From Aquaspirillum sp. LM1 (GTDB taxonomy: Bacteria > Pseudomonadota > Gammaproteobacteria > Burkholderiales > Aquaspirillaceae): DNA of 64,000 nt. Both the position numbers and the translations under genes were made by a program. The stretch's first letter is position 1, and the number at the start of each line of letters is the position of its first letter. Shown here one piece after another: positions 27,175 through 35,620 of the stretch. Below the pieces are notes generated by a model. That model was not told where the DNA came from. It worked only from the letters and a program-made list of their open reading frames with translations, and ran no database searches. The stretch covers positions 992,001 to 1,056,000 of the forward strand of contig NZ_CP019509.1 in the NCBI RefSeq assembly GCF_002002905.1. The letters are read 5' to 3'.

Positions 27175-29595
27175 ATGCCCACTACCGAACTGCTTACCGA
27201 AGACACCGCCCTGCCGCTGCTGCCGCTGCGCGACGTGGTGGTGTTTCCGCATATGGTCATCCCCCTGTTTGTCGGGCGACCCAAGTCCATCAAGGCGCTG
27301 GAAAAAGCCATGGAATCTGACAAGCAGATTCTGCTGCTGGCGCAAAAGTCCGCTTCCAAAGACGAACCTTCTGCAGACGATCTGTACACCATTGGTGCCA
27401 TTGCCACGGTGCTGCAGCTGCTCAAGCTGCCGGATGGCACGGTCAAGGTGCTGGTGGAAGGCCGCCAGCGCGCCCAGGTCAACAGCATCAATGAAGATGC
27501 CGGCTATTTTGTTGGCGAACTGACCCCGCTGCCGGCTGAAGGCAAGGAAAGCACCGAGAGCGAAGCCATGCGCCGGGCGCTGATTGCCCAGTTTGAGCAG
27601 TTTGTCAAACTGAACAAGAAAATCCCGCCGGAAATCCTCGCCTCGCTGTCTGGCATCGACAAGGCTGGCCGCCTGGCCGACACCATTGCCGCCCACCTGC
27701 CGCTCAAGCTGGAGCAAAAGCAGGAGGTGCTGGAGATGTTCGACATCAAGAGCCGCCTGGAGCACCTGCTGGCCCAGCTGGAGTCGGAAATCGACATCCT
27801 GCAGGTGGAAAAGCGCATCCGTGGCCGGGTCAAGCGGCAAATGGAAAAAAGCCAGCGCGACTACTACCTGAATGAACAGGTGAAGGCCATCCAGCGCGAG
27901 CTGGGCGAAGAAGACGAAAGTTCCGACCTCGACGATCTGGAAAAAAAGATCAAGGCCGCCGGCATGAGCAAGGAAGGCCGGGAAAAAGCCACCAGCGAAC
28001 TGCGCAAACTGCGCATGATGTCGCCGATGTCAGCTGAAGCCACCGTGGTGCGCAACTACATCGAAACGCTGATTGAGCTGCCGTGGAAGAAAAAGACCAA
28101 GATCAGCAAGGATCTGGCCCACGCAGAAACCGTGCTCGACGAAGACCACTTTGGCCTGGAAAAGGTCAAGGAGCGGATTGTCGAATACCTCGCGGTGCAA
28201 CAGCGGGTGGAAAAACTCAAGGCACCGATCCTGTGCCTGGTGGGGCCGCCCGGCGTGGGCAAGACCTCGCTGGGGCAGTCGATTGCCCGCGCGGTCAACC
28301 GCCAGTTTGTGCGCATGGCGCTGGGCGGCGTGCGTGATGAAGCCGAAATTCGCGGTCACCGCCGCACCTATATCGGCTCGATGCCGGGCAAGGTGCTGCA
28401 GAACATGACCAAAGTGGGGGTGAAAAACCCGCTGTTCCTGCTCGACGAAGTGGACAAGATGGGGGCCGACTTCCGTGGCGATCCGTCGTCTGCGCTGCTG
28501 GAAGTGCTGGATCCGGAACAGAACGCCACCTTTGTTGACCATTACGCCGAGGTGGAATACGACCTGTCCGACGTGATGTTTGTTGCCACCGCCAACTCGA
28601 TGAACATCCCGCCGGCGCTGCTCGACCGCATGGAAATCATCCGGCTGTCCGGCTACACCGAAGACGAAAAGATTGCCATTGCCGAACGCTATCTGCTGCC
28701 CAAGCAACTGACCAACACCGGCCTGAGCGATGCCGAAATCGTGGTGCAGGAATCCGCCATCCGCGACATCGTGCGCTACTACACCCGCGAAGCCGGCGTG
28801 CGCAGCCTGGACCGCGAAATCAACAAGATCTGCCGCAAGGTGGTCAAGGCCCAGCAAGGCAAGAAAACTACGGCGAAGCCCACCCGGATTACCGTCAGCG
28901 CCAAGAATCTGGACAAATACCTGGGGGTGCGCCGGTTTGATTATGGCCTGGCCGAAGAAGCCAATCAGGTTGGCCAGGTCACCGGCCTGGCCTGGACCGA
29001 AGTAGGCGGCGAGCTGCTGACCATCGAAGCTGTTGGCCTGCCGGGCAAGGGCAATATCATCCGTACCGGCCAGCTGGGCGAGGTGATGCAGGAATCCATC
29101 ACCGCCGCGCTGAGCGTGGTGCGGCGTCGCGCGCGCAGCCTGGGGATTCAGCCCAACTTCTACGAAAAGAACGACATCCACATCCACCTCCCGGAAGGTG
29201 CCACGCCCAAGGATGGCCCATCTGCCGGGGTGGGGATTGTCACCGCCATCACCTCCAGCCTGACCGGGATTCCGGTGCGCGCCGATGTGGCGATGACCGG
29301 CGAGATCACCCTGCGCGGCGAAGTGCTGCCAATTGGTGGCCTGAAGGAAAAGCTGCTGGCGGCGCAACGCGGCGGTATCAAGCATGTGCTGATTCCCAAG
29401 GGCAATATCAAGGATCTGGCGGAAATCCCTGATACCATCAAGAAAAAGCTGGAAATTCACCCGGTAAAGTGGATTGAAGAGGTGTTTGCCCTGGCGCTGG
29501 AGCACAACCCGGCCCCGCTGGCCGAAGACGATGACGTTGGCACGATTCCTGCCAAAGCCGACGAACTGCCGGTGACACGCGCCGTGACCCACTGA
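27175..29595 (+). CDS. lon: ATP-dependent protease La
   Basis: 806 residues from ATG 27175 (MPTTELLTEDTALPLLPLRDVVVFPHM); the upstream in-frame codons from 27088 lie within the promoter. The N-terminal LON substrate domain covers residues ~15-210, the AAA+ core has GPPGVGKTS and FLLDEVDKM, and the protease domain has the Ser-Lys dyad (PKDGPSAGVG and GGLKEKLLAA). It degrades misfolded and regulatory proteins in the cytosol. Confidence 0.99.
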   Translation: MPTTELLTEDTALPLLPLRDVVVFPHMVIPLFVGRPKSIKALEKAMESDKQILLLAQKSASKDEPSADDLYTIGAIATVLQLLKLPDGTVKVLVEGRQRAQVNSINEDAGYFVGELTPLPAEGKESTESEAMRRALIAQFEQFVKLNKKIPPEILASLSGIDKAGRLADTIAAHLPLKLEQKQEVLEMFDIKSRLEHLLAQLESEIDILQVEKRIRGRVKRQMEKSQRDYYLNEQVKAIQRELGEEDESSDLDDLEKKIKAAGMSKEGREKATSELRKLRMMSPMSAEATVVRNYIETLIELPWKKKTKISKDLAHAETVLDEDHFGLEKVKERIVEYLAVQQRVEKLKAPILCLVGPPGVGKTSLGQSIARAVNRQFVRMALGGVRDEAEIRGHRRTYIGSMPGKVLQNMTKVGVKNPLFLLDEVDKMGADFRGDPSSALLEVLDPEQNATFVDHYAEVEYDLSDVMFVATANSMNIPPALLDRMEIIRLSGYTEDEKIAIAERYLLPKQLTNTGLSDAEIVVQESAIRDIVRYYTREAGVRSLDREINKICRKVVKAQQGKKTTAKPTRITVSAKNLDKYLGVRRFDYGLAEEANQVGQVTGLAWTEVGGELLTIEAVGLPGKGNIIRTGQLGEVMQESITAALSVVRRRARSLGIQPNFYEKNDIHIHLPEGATPKDGPSAGVGIVTAITSSLTGIPVRADVAMTGEITLRGEVLPIGGLKEKLLAAQRGGIKHVLIPKGNIKDLAEIPDTIKKKLEIHPVKWIEEVFALALEHNPAPLAEDDDVGTIPAKADELPVTRAVTH

Positions 29596-29733
29596 TTGGC
29601 CAAACTGGCCTGCTGCTGCGCTGCCGGAATGGCCGATAATAACCGGCCTTCATCGTGCAGCGCAGCATGACGGCCAGCGCCGTCTGGCATGTCATTCCGG
29701 TTACACCCGCTTGGAATAAGCCGGCAAAGTCGC

Positions 29734-29763
29734 TTGACACAAGGATTTGCCGCTTGCTATAAA
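29734..29763 (+). promoter_or_regulatory. Sigma-70 promoter of the HU gene
   Basis: TTGACA, 18-base spacer, TATAAA; ends about 60 bases before the GTG start. Confidence 0.75.
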
Positions 29764-29824
29764 GCCGGGAGATTTTAATTATTCCTGTGTGCACCGGCTC
29801 ACAATTCTCGTAAAGGGGACAACA

Positions 29825-30094
29825 GTGAACAAATCCGAATTGATCGATGCCATGGCCGCATCGGCTGATATTTCCAAAGCCGCTGCAGGCAAAGCCCTTG
29901 ATGGTATGGTCGATGCACTGACCCAAGCCCTGAAGCAGGGTGATTCGGTCACGCTGGTGGGGTTTGGCACCTTCTACGTGGGCGAGCGCGCCGAGCGCAC
30001 CGGTCGCAATCCGAAAACCGGCGAAAGCATCAAGATTCCGGCAGCGAAATCTCCTAAATTTCGCGCTGGTAAAACCCTGAAGGATGCGCTATAA
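29825..30094 (+). CDS. hupB: DNA-binding protein HU-beta
   Basis: 89 residues from GTG 29825, with AAAGGGG upstream; the family start [11 protein letters not shown] decides it over earlier frames. [22 protein letters not shown] is the beta-ribbon arm that clasps the minor groove. HU is a nucleoid protein that bends and constrains DNA. The gene stands directly after lon, as in many proteobacteria, with its own promoter. Confidence 0.98.
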   Translation: MNKSELIDAMAASADISKAAAGKALDGMVDALTQALKQGDSVTLVGFGTFYVGERAERTGRNPKTGESIKIPAAKSPKFRAGKTLKDAL

Positions 30095-30136
30095 TCTTTC
30101 CTTCATTTGCGAACTCTACCAGTTTGCAAATGATCT

Positions 30137-30213
30137 GGGCGGTTAGTCTCAGTTGGTAGAGCACTGCCTTCACACGGCAGGGGTCACTGGTTCGAGTCCA
30201 GTACCGCCCACCA
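30137..30213 (+). tRNA. tRNA-Val (CAC)
   Basis: 77 bases with encoded CCA; anticodon loop TTCACAC between CTGCC and GGCAG. Five bases separate it from tRNA-Asp, so they share a transcript. Confidence 0.97.
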
Positions 30214-30218
30214 GCAGC

Positions 30219-30295
30219 GGAGTGGTAGTTCAGTTGGTTAGAATACCGGCCTGTCACGCCGGGGGTCGCGGGTTCGAGTCCCGTCCACTCCGCCA
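30219..30295 (+). tRNA. tRNA-Asp (GUC)
   Basis: 77 bases with encoded CCA; anticodon loop CTGTCAC. T-arm CGGGTTCGAGTCCCG. Confidence 0.98.
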
Positions 30296-30307
30296 GCCAG
30301 AATGCGA

Positions 30308-30336
30308 AAGGTGAACGTGCTCCGTTCACCTTTTTT
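30308..30336 (+). terminator. Rho-independent terminator after tRNA-Asp
   Basis: AAGGTGAACG, loop, CGTTCACCTTTTTT: a perfect 9-bp stem and a run of six T. Confidence 0.88.
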
Positions 30337-30381
30337 CATTTGTCCGCCCGTGTTGCCACGGCCCTGCCTAAGAGCTGCCCG

Positions 30382-32220
30382 ATGTTTGATTTTGTCCAGA
30401 AAAATTCCCTGTTCATCAAGGTTGTTCTCGGCGCTGTTGCGCTGACTTTTGTTGGCTTCGGGGTGGGCAGCTACACTGCAGCCACCGACGACCCCTACCT
30501 GGCCAAAATCGACGGGGTCAAGATCTACAAGCGCGACGTTGAGCGCATGCTCAATGGCCGCCCTGCCGACGCCGCCACCCGCCAGGGTGTGCTGGAAAAC
30601 CTGGTGCGCAAGGAACTGCTGCTGGCTGACGCCCGTCACGCCGGCCTGGTGGTGACCGCGCCAGAGCTGCGCAAGGCGATCATGGAGATCCCCGGCCTGC
30701 AGGACAACGGCAGCTTCAGCAAAACCCGCTACGAGGCGTTTCTGACCGGCCAGGGGCTGAATGTCAGCCAGTTTGAGCGCATGATCAGCGAAGACATCCT
30801 GATTCAGAAACAGCTCGACAGCATTGCCGGCTCCTCGCTGGTGTCCAGCGCGGGCATTGAGCGCTTCAACCAGCTGATTGGCCAGTCGCGCGACATCAGC
30901 ACCTGGGTGCTGCGCCCGCAGCAATTTGCCGACGCGGTGAAAATCGACGATGCCGCCATCAGCGCCTACTACACCGCCCAGGCCAAGCGCTACCAGCTGC
31001 CGGAAATGGTGCGTGCCCAGTTTGTGGTGCTCAACCAGGACAAACTGGCCGCCGAGGTGACGGTCAGCGACGACGAAGCGCACAAATACTTTGACCAGCA
31101 CCGTGCCGAGCTCGCGCCGGAGCAGCGCCGGGCGTCGCATATCCTGCTGACGGTGGCTAAGGACGCCGACGCCGCCACGCGCAGCAAGACGCGCGAACAG
31201 GCAGAAGCACTGCTGAAAGACCTCAAGGCCAATCCGGGCCGCTTTGCCGAGCTGGCGCGTAGCCGCTCGCAAGACCCCGGCTCAGCCAGCCAGGGCGGCG
31301 ATCTGGGCTTTTTTGGCCGGGGCATGATGGTCAAGCCCTTTGAAGACACTGCATTCAAGCTGGCCAAGGGCGAACTGAGCGGCGTGGTGGAAACCGACTT
31401 TGGCTACCATATCCTGCGCCTGGACGACATCAAGCAGCCCGATTTTGCTGCGGTCAAGGCCGAGGTGGTCAGCCGCCTGCAAAAACAGAAATCCAGCGCC
31501 CGCCTGCGCGAGCAGGCTGAAAAACTGAATGAACTGGCCTACCAGCAGGCCGACAGCCTGAAAGCCATCAGCGACACGCTCAAGCTGTCGGTGGAAACCA
31601 GCGACTGGCTGGCGCGCGACAGCAAGCCGGCCAACCCGCTGCTGGGCCACGCCAAGGTGCGCGACGCGCTGTTCAGCGATGATGTGCTCAAGGGCAAGCA
31701 CAATAGCGAAGCCATTGAAGTGGCACCGGGCACACTGGTGGTGGTGCGCGTGGCTGAGCACAAGCCGGCGACGCAGCGCCCGCTGGCCGAGGTGGCCGCC
31801 AGCATCCGCCAGACCCTGATTGACACCAAGGCAGCGGAACTGGCCAGCGAAAAGGGTAAATCTCTGCTGACCAGCCTGAAAGCCGGCAAGGCCGTCAGCG
31901 GCGACAGCTGGACCCCATCGCAAACCGTGTCGCGCCAGGCACCAGTCAGCCTGTCGCGTGACGCCGCCCGCGCGGTGTTTTCAGCCCAGGTGGCCAAACT
32001 GCCGGCGTACACTGGTGCCGCCACTGACACCGGCGATTATGTGATCTACCGGATCAACAAAGTGACCGCTGCCCCCGCTGCCAAGCCAGAAGACCAGGCC
32101 CGCCTGCGGGAAATGCTGGGCCAGGCAATGTCCAATGCTGAAGCGATGGCCTATGTAGAAAGTCTGCGTGCCCGCTTCAAGGTGCAACTGCGCCAGCAAA
32201 CTGAAGACCCGGCGCAATAA
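30382..32220 (+). CDS. ppiD: Periplasmic folding chaperone PpiD (parvulin family)
   Basis: 612 residues from ATG 30382 (MFDFVQKNSLFIKVVLGAVALTFVGFGVG). The single N-terminal membrane helix (residues ~12-32) anchors it with the bulk in the periplasm. SurA-like helical N-domains are followed by one parvulin domain at about 255-350 (RRASHILL, GGDLGFFGRGMMVKPFEDTAF, GYHILRLDDI). It binds proteins leaving the Sec translocon. It follows HU after two tRNAs, a common lon-hup-ppiD order. Confidence 0.96.
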   Translation: MFDFVQKNSLFIKVVLGAVALTFVGFGVGSYTAATDDPYLAKIDGVKIYKRDVERMLNGRPADAATRQGVLENLVRKELLLADARHAGLVVTAPELRKAIMEIPGLQDNGSFSKTRYEAFLTGQGLNVSQFERMISEDILIQKQLDSIAGSSLVSSAGIERFNQLIGQSRDISTWVLRPQQFADAVKIDDAAISAYYTAQAKRYQLPEMVRAQFVVLNQDKLAAEVTVSDDEAHKYFDQHRAELAPEQRRASHILLTVAKDADAATRSKTREQAEALLKDLKANPGRFAELARSRSQDPGSASQGGDLGFFGRGMMVKPFEDTAFKLAKGELSGVVETDFGYHILRLDDIKQPDFAAVKAEVVSRLQKQKSSARLREQAEKLNELAYQQADSLKAISDTLKLSVETSDWLARDSKPANPLLGHAKVRDALFSDDVLKGKHNSEAIEVAPGTLVVVRVAEHKPATQRPLAEVAASIRQTLIDTKAAELASEKGKSLLTSLKAGKAVSGDSWTPSQTVSRQAPVSLSRDAARAVFSAQVAKLPAYTGAATDTGDYVIYRINKVTAAPAAKPEDQARLREMLGQAMSNAEAMAYVESLRARFKVQLRQQTEDPAQ

Positions 32221-32226
32221 CGCCAA

Positions 32227-32610
32227 TCACGCGTCGCCCCCGCCCCCCATGGCCAGCCTAGGGGGGGGGTTTACCTCTGTCGTCTGTGCCTGTGCCAGCA
32301 GCGCCCTGGCCAGGGATGCCAGGGCAATCGCTTGCGCTTCCCAGCGGTCAATATTGGTTTCCAGCATTTCCATCCCTTTCGTCAATTCTCCGGCACAAGT
32401 AAATCCGACTTCCCTGTAGTTCGACCGACCAGACAAGATCATCCGCGCGCGGCTTCATCGCCGGGGTGACGTAGTTGCCGTTTTCAAGGCGCAGGGTGGT
32501 GTAATCCAGCAAGGCGGACACACCCGGGGGGCAAAGGCCTCCAGCAGCTCCTGCACCAGTTCGGCGTGAGAAAACAGGTATTTATAACCGCTGTCGTGGA
32601 GATGTGCCAT
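32227..32610 (-). pseudogene. Broken Rpn/YhgA-type recombination-promoting nuclease
   Basis: From ATG 32610 the minus strand reads MAHLHDSGYKYLFSHAELVQELLEAF, the standard opening of Rpn-family (PD-(D/E)XK, 'putative transposase') proteins. At about 32525, in a CCCCCCGGG tract, one base is missing. After a frame change the match continues with LLDYTTLRLENGNYVTP and ADDLVWSV. The centre, including the nuclease core, is gone. A final frame (EMLETNIDRWEAQAIALASLARALL, ending 32227) matches the usual C-terminus. A full gene would be about 300 codons; here only about 128 codon-equivalents remain. Confidence 0.8.
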
Positions 32611-32883
32611 CGCCCAAGTGTCGCGTGGCGGATGGGTGGGCTCAAGTTGCCGCTGTGCTTGTGTGTCATGCTCCGGGCCAAAAAAGCAGGGCGCAGCACA
32701 CCTCCAGAAGCGATGAACCGCCGAGACGGTGGTGGTGGGGATGGATTGTCAGGGGGGGGCGTTCGTGTGACGGCCCTGGCCAAGAGTGCGGGCAAGCAGG
32801 CCGTTTGCCGCAAACCCGGCTACAATTCAGGCTGACTTTCTCAGGGTGGCGGGCAGTGGGCCGGCTGCCCGACCTGGAACACC

Positions 32884-34032
32884 ATGCATATCGACCGCTT
32901 TTTTGCCCCCTGCCCGCGTGGCCTGGAAGGGGTGCTTGCCGAAGAACTGGACGCGCTGGGCGCCTCCGCCATTGAATCCGCCGACGGCGGCGTGGGTTTT
33001 GCCGGCGACTTTTCGCTGATGATGCGGGTTAACCTGCATTCGCGCTTTGCCAGCCGCATCCTGTGGCGGCTGGGCGGCGGGCGTTGCCGCACCGACGCCG
33101 ACCTGTACCGGATTGCCATGGGCATCGACTGGCCGCTGCTGTTTTCGGTCGACCGCACCATCAAGGTGAAAACCGACGCGATTCGCAGCCCGCTGAAAAG
33201 CCTGGAATTTGCCTCGCTGAAAATCAAGGATGCCGTCTGCGATGTCTTCCGCCAGCGCGGCGGCGAGCGCCCCAGCGTGGACACCCGCGCCCCCGATGTG
33301 CGCATTCACGCCTTTTTGAGCGCCGACACCGCCACCCTGTATCTGGATACCTCGGGTGAGGCACTGTTCAAGCGCGGCTGGCGGCGGGAAACCCAGGATG
33401 CACCGCTGCGGGAAAACCTGGCCGCCGGCATTCTGCGCCTGAGCGGCTGGACCCCTGGCACGCCCTTGCTTGACCCAATGTGCGGCAGCGGCACTTTTCT
33501 GGTGGAAGCCGCCGACATGGCGCTGAACCGCGCGCCAGGCCGTGCGCGCAGCTTTGGTTTTGAAAATCTCAATGGCTTTATCCCCGCCCGCTGGCAGGCG
33601 CTGCGCGCCGAAGCCCAGGCTGCCGAACGCAAGCCGGTGCCATTGCCCATCTGGGGCAGCGACCGTTTTGGCCCGGCACTGGATAGCGCCCAGCGCAATC
33701 TGGACGCCGCCGGGCTGGGTAACTGCATTCAGCTGGCCTGCCGCGATGTGCTGGAAGTACGCCCGCCCGCCGACCATGGCGTGCTGGTGTGCAACCCGCC
33801 CTACGGCGTGCGCCTGGACGATCAGGACCGGCTGGCTGAGCTGTATCCGCGCCTGGGCGACTGGCTGAAGCAGCACTGGGCAGGGTGGGATGCGTTTTTC
33901 CTGACCGCCGACTTGCGTCTGGCCAAGCTGATCCGGCTGTCGGCCAGCCGGCGCACGCCGCTGTTCAATGGGGCACTGGAGTGTCGCCTGTTTGCCTACA
34001 AGATGATTGCCGGCGGCAATCGCCGTCCGTGA
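32884..34032 (+). CDS. rlmL: THUMP-domain 23S rRNA (guanine-N2) methyltransferase, RlmL-like
   Basis: 382 residues. An N-terminal THUMP domain (FFAPCPRGLEGVLAEELDALGA to about residue 150) is followed by a Rossmann methyltransferase with SAM motif LLDPMCGSGTFLVEAADMALN and catalytic VCNPPYGVRL. This is the short RlmL form (m2G2445) without the C-terminal RlmK half found in E. coli. Single gene. The 280 bases upstream hold only G-rich tracts and the Rpn pseudogene. Confidence 0.92.
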   Translation: MHIDRFFAPCPRGLEGVLAEELDALGASAIESADGGVGFAGDFSLMMRVNLHSRFASRILWRLGGGRCRTDADLYRIAMGIDWPLLFSVDRTIKVKTDAIRSPLKSLEFASLKIKDAVCDVFRQRGGERPSVDTRAPDVRIHAFLSADTATLYLDTSGEALFKRGWRRETQDAPLRENLAAGILRLSGWTPGTPLLDPMCGSGTFLVEAADMALNRAPGRARSFGFENLNGFIPARWQALRAEAQAAERKPVPLPIWGSDRFGPALDSAQRNLDAAGLGNCIQLACRDVLEVRPPADHGVLVCNPPYGVRLDDQDRLAELYPRLGDWLKQHWAGWDAFFLTADLRLAKLIRLSASRRTPLFNGALECRLFAYKMIAGGNRRP

Positions 34033-34143
34033 CACATGGCGCGAATAGGCCGATGACCCCGCACACATGTTGAAACCTCACCGGGCCGCTGGCACAGCGC
34101 GCCCCGGTGTATTTTCCTATCCCCGATTGCCAGAGGAAGCCGG

Positions 34144-34662
34144 ATGTCTGCCCTGAGCCTGCCTGAACTCCCTGCTGCGCTGCTGGAACAGGGCGTGACG
34201 CTGCGTCCGCGTCGTGATGACGATGCGGACTTCATGCGTAAGCTGTTTTTTTCTTACCGCCAGCCGCAGTTGCTTGGCATTGGCGGCAGCACGGTGGATG
34301 ACCAGGTGCTGCTGGAACAGCAATACCAGCTGCAATGCCGCCATTACCAGCAACTTTCCGGCCCGCTGGCCTGGGGTGTGGTGGAAATGGCAGGGCAGCC
34401 GGTGGGGCGCTTGTATCTGCAGCAGCGTGAACACAGCCTGCACCTGCTTGATCTGATTCTGCTGCCGGCTTTCCAGCAGCACGGGCTGGGCAGCGCCCTC
34501 TTGCGGGCGGTACAGGCGCAGGCGCAGCAGCAGGGCGGCTCGGACGTGAGCTTGTATGTGGAAATCCACAACCCCAGGGCAATGCAGCTGTATCAGCGCC
34601 TGGGCTTTGTGCCGATGGAGATGCAAGGGGTGCATCTGCGCATGCTGTGGTCGCCCGCTTAA
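34144..34662 (+). CDS. GNAT family N-acetyltransferase
   Basis: 172 residues. GNAT fold markers: LRPRRDDDADFMRKLFFSYRQ near the start, GRLYL, then acetyl-CoA loop LLPAFQQHGLGSALLRAVQAQA and IHNPRAMQLYQRLGFVPME. Substrate cannot be told. The start ATG 34144 follows AGAGGAAGCCGG. It is convergent with the next gene, 21 bases away. Confidence 0.9.
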   Translation: MSALSLPELPAALLEQGVTLRPRRDDDADFMRKLFFSYRQPQLLGIGGSTVDDQVLLEQQYQLQCRHYQQLSGPLAWGVVEMAGQPVGRLYLQQREHSLHLLDLILLPAFQQHGLGSALLRAVQAQAQQQGGSDVSLYVEIHNPRAMQLYQRLGFVPMEMQGVHLRMLWSPA

Positions 34663-34683
34663 GCGCCGCTCACAGCCCCCCTC

Positions 34684-35448
34684 TCACTCGGCCTTCAGCC
34701 ATTTGTCTGCGGCCAGGCGGATTTTTTCTGCGTAATCGGCGCATTCAGCTGGGCCAATCAGCGGCAGCTTGAGTTCAGCCACCACCGCCGCCACGGTGTC
34801 GGGGGTCACCGCCTGCCCGGCGCGGCGCAGACGGTCGGCAATCACCATTTCCTGGCCCCAGAAATACACCTTGTGCGCACCGGTATTGGCCTGCATGCGG
34901 CGCACTTCCTCGGCGCGCCCGGCACCAAACAGCGGTAGCCAGATATCCGCCAGCAGGGTGTCTGCCGGGGTGTCTGGCACAAAGGTATAAGCGTCAGCGT
35001 TGACGATGCGCACCCGCTGGCGAACCGCATCGGGCAGTTGGGCAAATACGCCAGATTGTTCCACCACCTGAATCACTTCCGGGTCAAACTCCACCACAGT
35101 GACCTGGCTGACTGCCGGGTTCAGCGCGGCATTGGCCGCCGCCCAGCCCATGCCCAGCCCCATCACCACCACATGGCCGCTGGCGTATAAGCACCCCAGC
35201 GCCTGGCTTTCGGTTTCCATCGGGCTCATCGACATCCAGGTGTGGGTCTTGCCGCTGGCGTCGGTGCGCAGCAGCAGCGCCATGCCCATCACCAGTTGTG
35301 GAGGGGTCCAGTAGCCGGGGCACAGCACCATGTCGGCCAGACGCAGCGACCAGCGCTCGCCTTCAAATGGCTGGTAATGCGGGGCAAACAGGCTGTGCTG
35401 GTAAACCGGCAGGTCGAGCGGGGCAGTGGTCTGGGCGTGATCGGTCAT
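34684..35448 (-). CDS. Spermidine-synthase-like SAM-dependent methyltransferase-fold protein
   Basis: 254 residues from ATG 35448 (MTDHAQTTAPLDLP); codons upstream are not protein-like. VVVMGLGMGWAAANAALN is the nucleotide-binding loop, VTVVEFDPEVIQVVEQSGVF the acidic strand that binds the ribose, and VRIVNADAYTFVPDTPADTLLADIW the next element. This matches polyamine synthase-like proteins, but the aminopropyl-acceptor residues are not evident, so the reaction is open. Confidence 0.75.
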   Translation of the reverse strand: MTDHAQTTAPLDLPVYQHSLFAPHYQPFEGERWSLRLADMVLCPGYWTPPQLVMGMALLLRTDASGKTHTWMSMSPMETESQALGCLYASGHVVVMGLGMGWAAANAALNPAVSQVTVVEFDPEVIQVVEQSGVFAQLPDAVRQRVRIVNADAYTFVPDTPADTLLADIWLPLFGAGRAEEVRRMQANTGAHKVYFWGQEMVIADRLRRAGQAVTPDTVAAVVAELKLPLIGPAECADYAEKIRLAADKWLKAE

Positions 35449-35620
35449 GGCAGGGCTCTGAAAATAACAGCCGGTACGGTATGGCGTTTGGGTGAGCGAT
35501 GTCAATAACAGGGCATTGCCGCTTGAGCACCGCGCGCCCCTCCTGGCGTGGGGGCGTGCTGGTACGGTCTGCGGTGGCGCGCCGAGCCAGGCGCGCTGCG
35601 CTGCGTTTGGTGAGCCGCTG

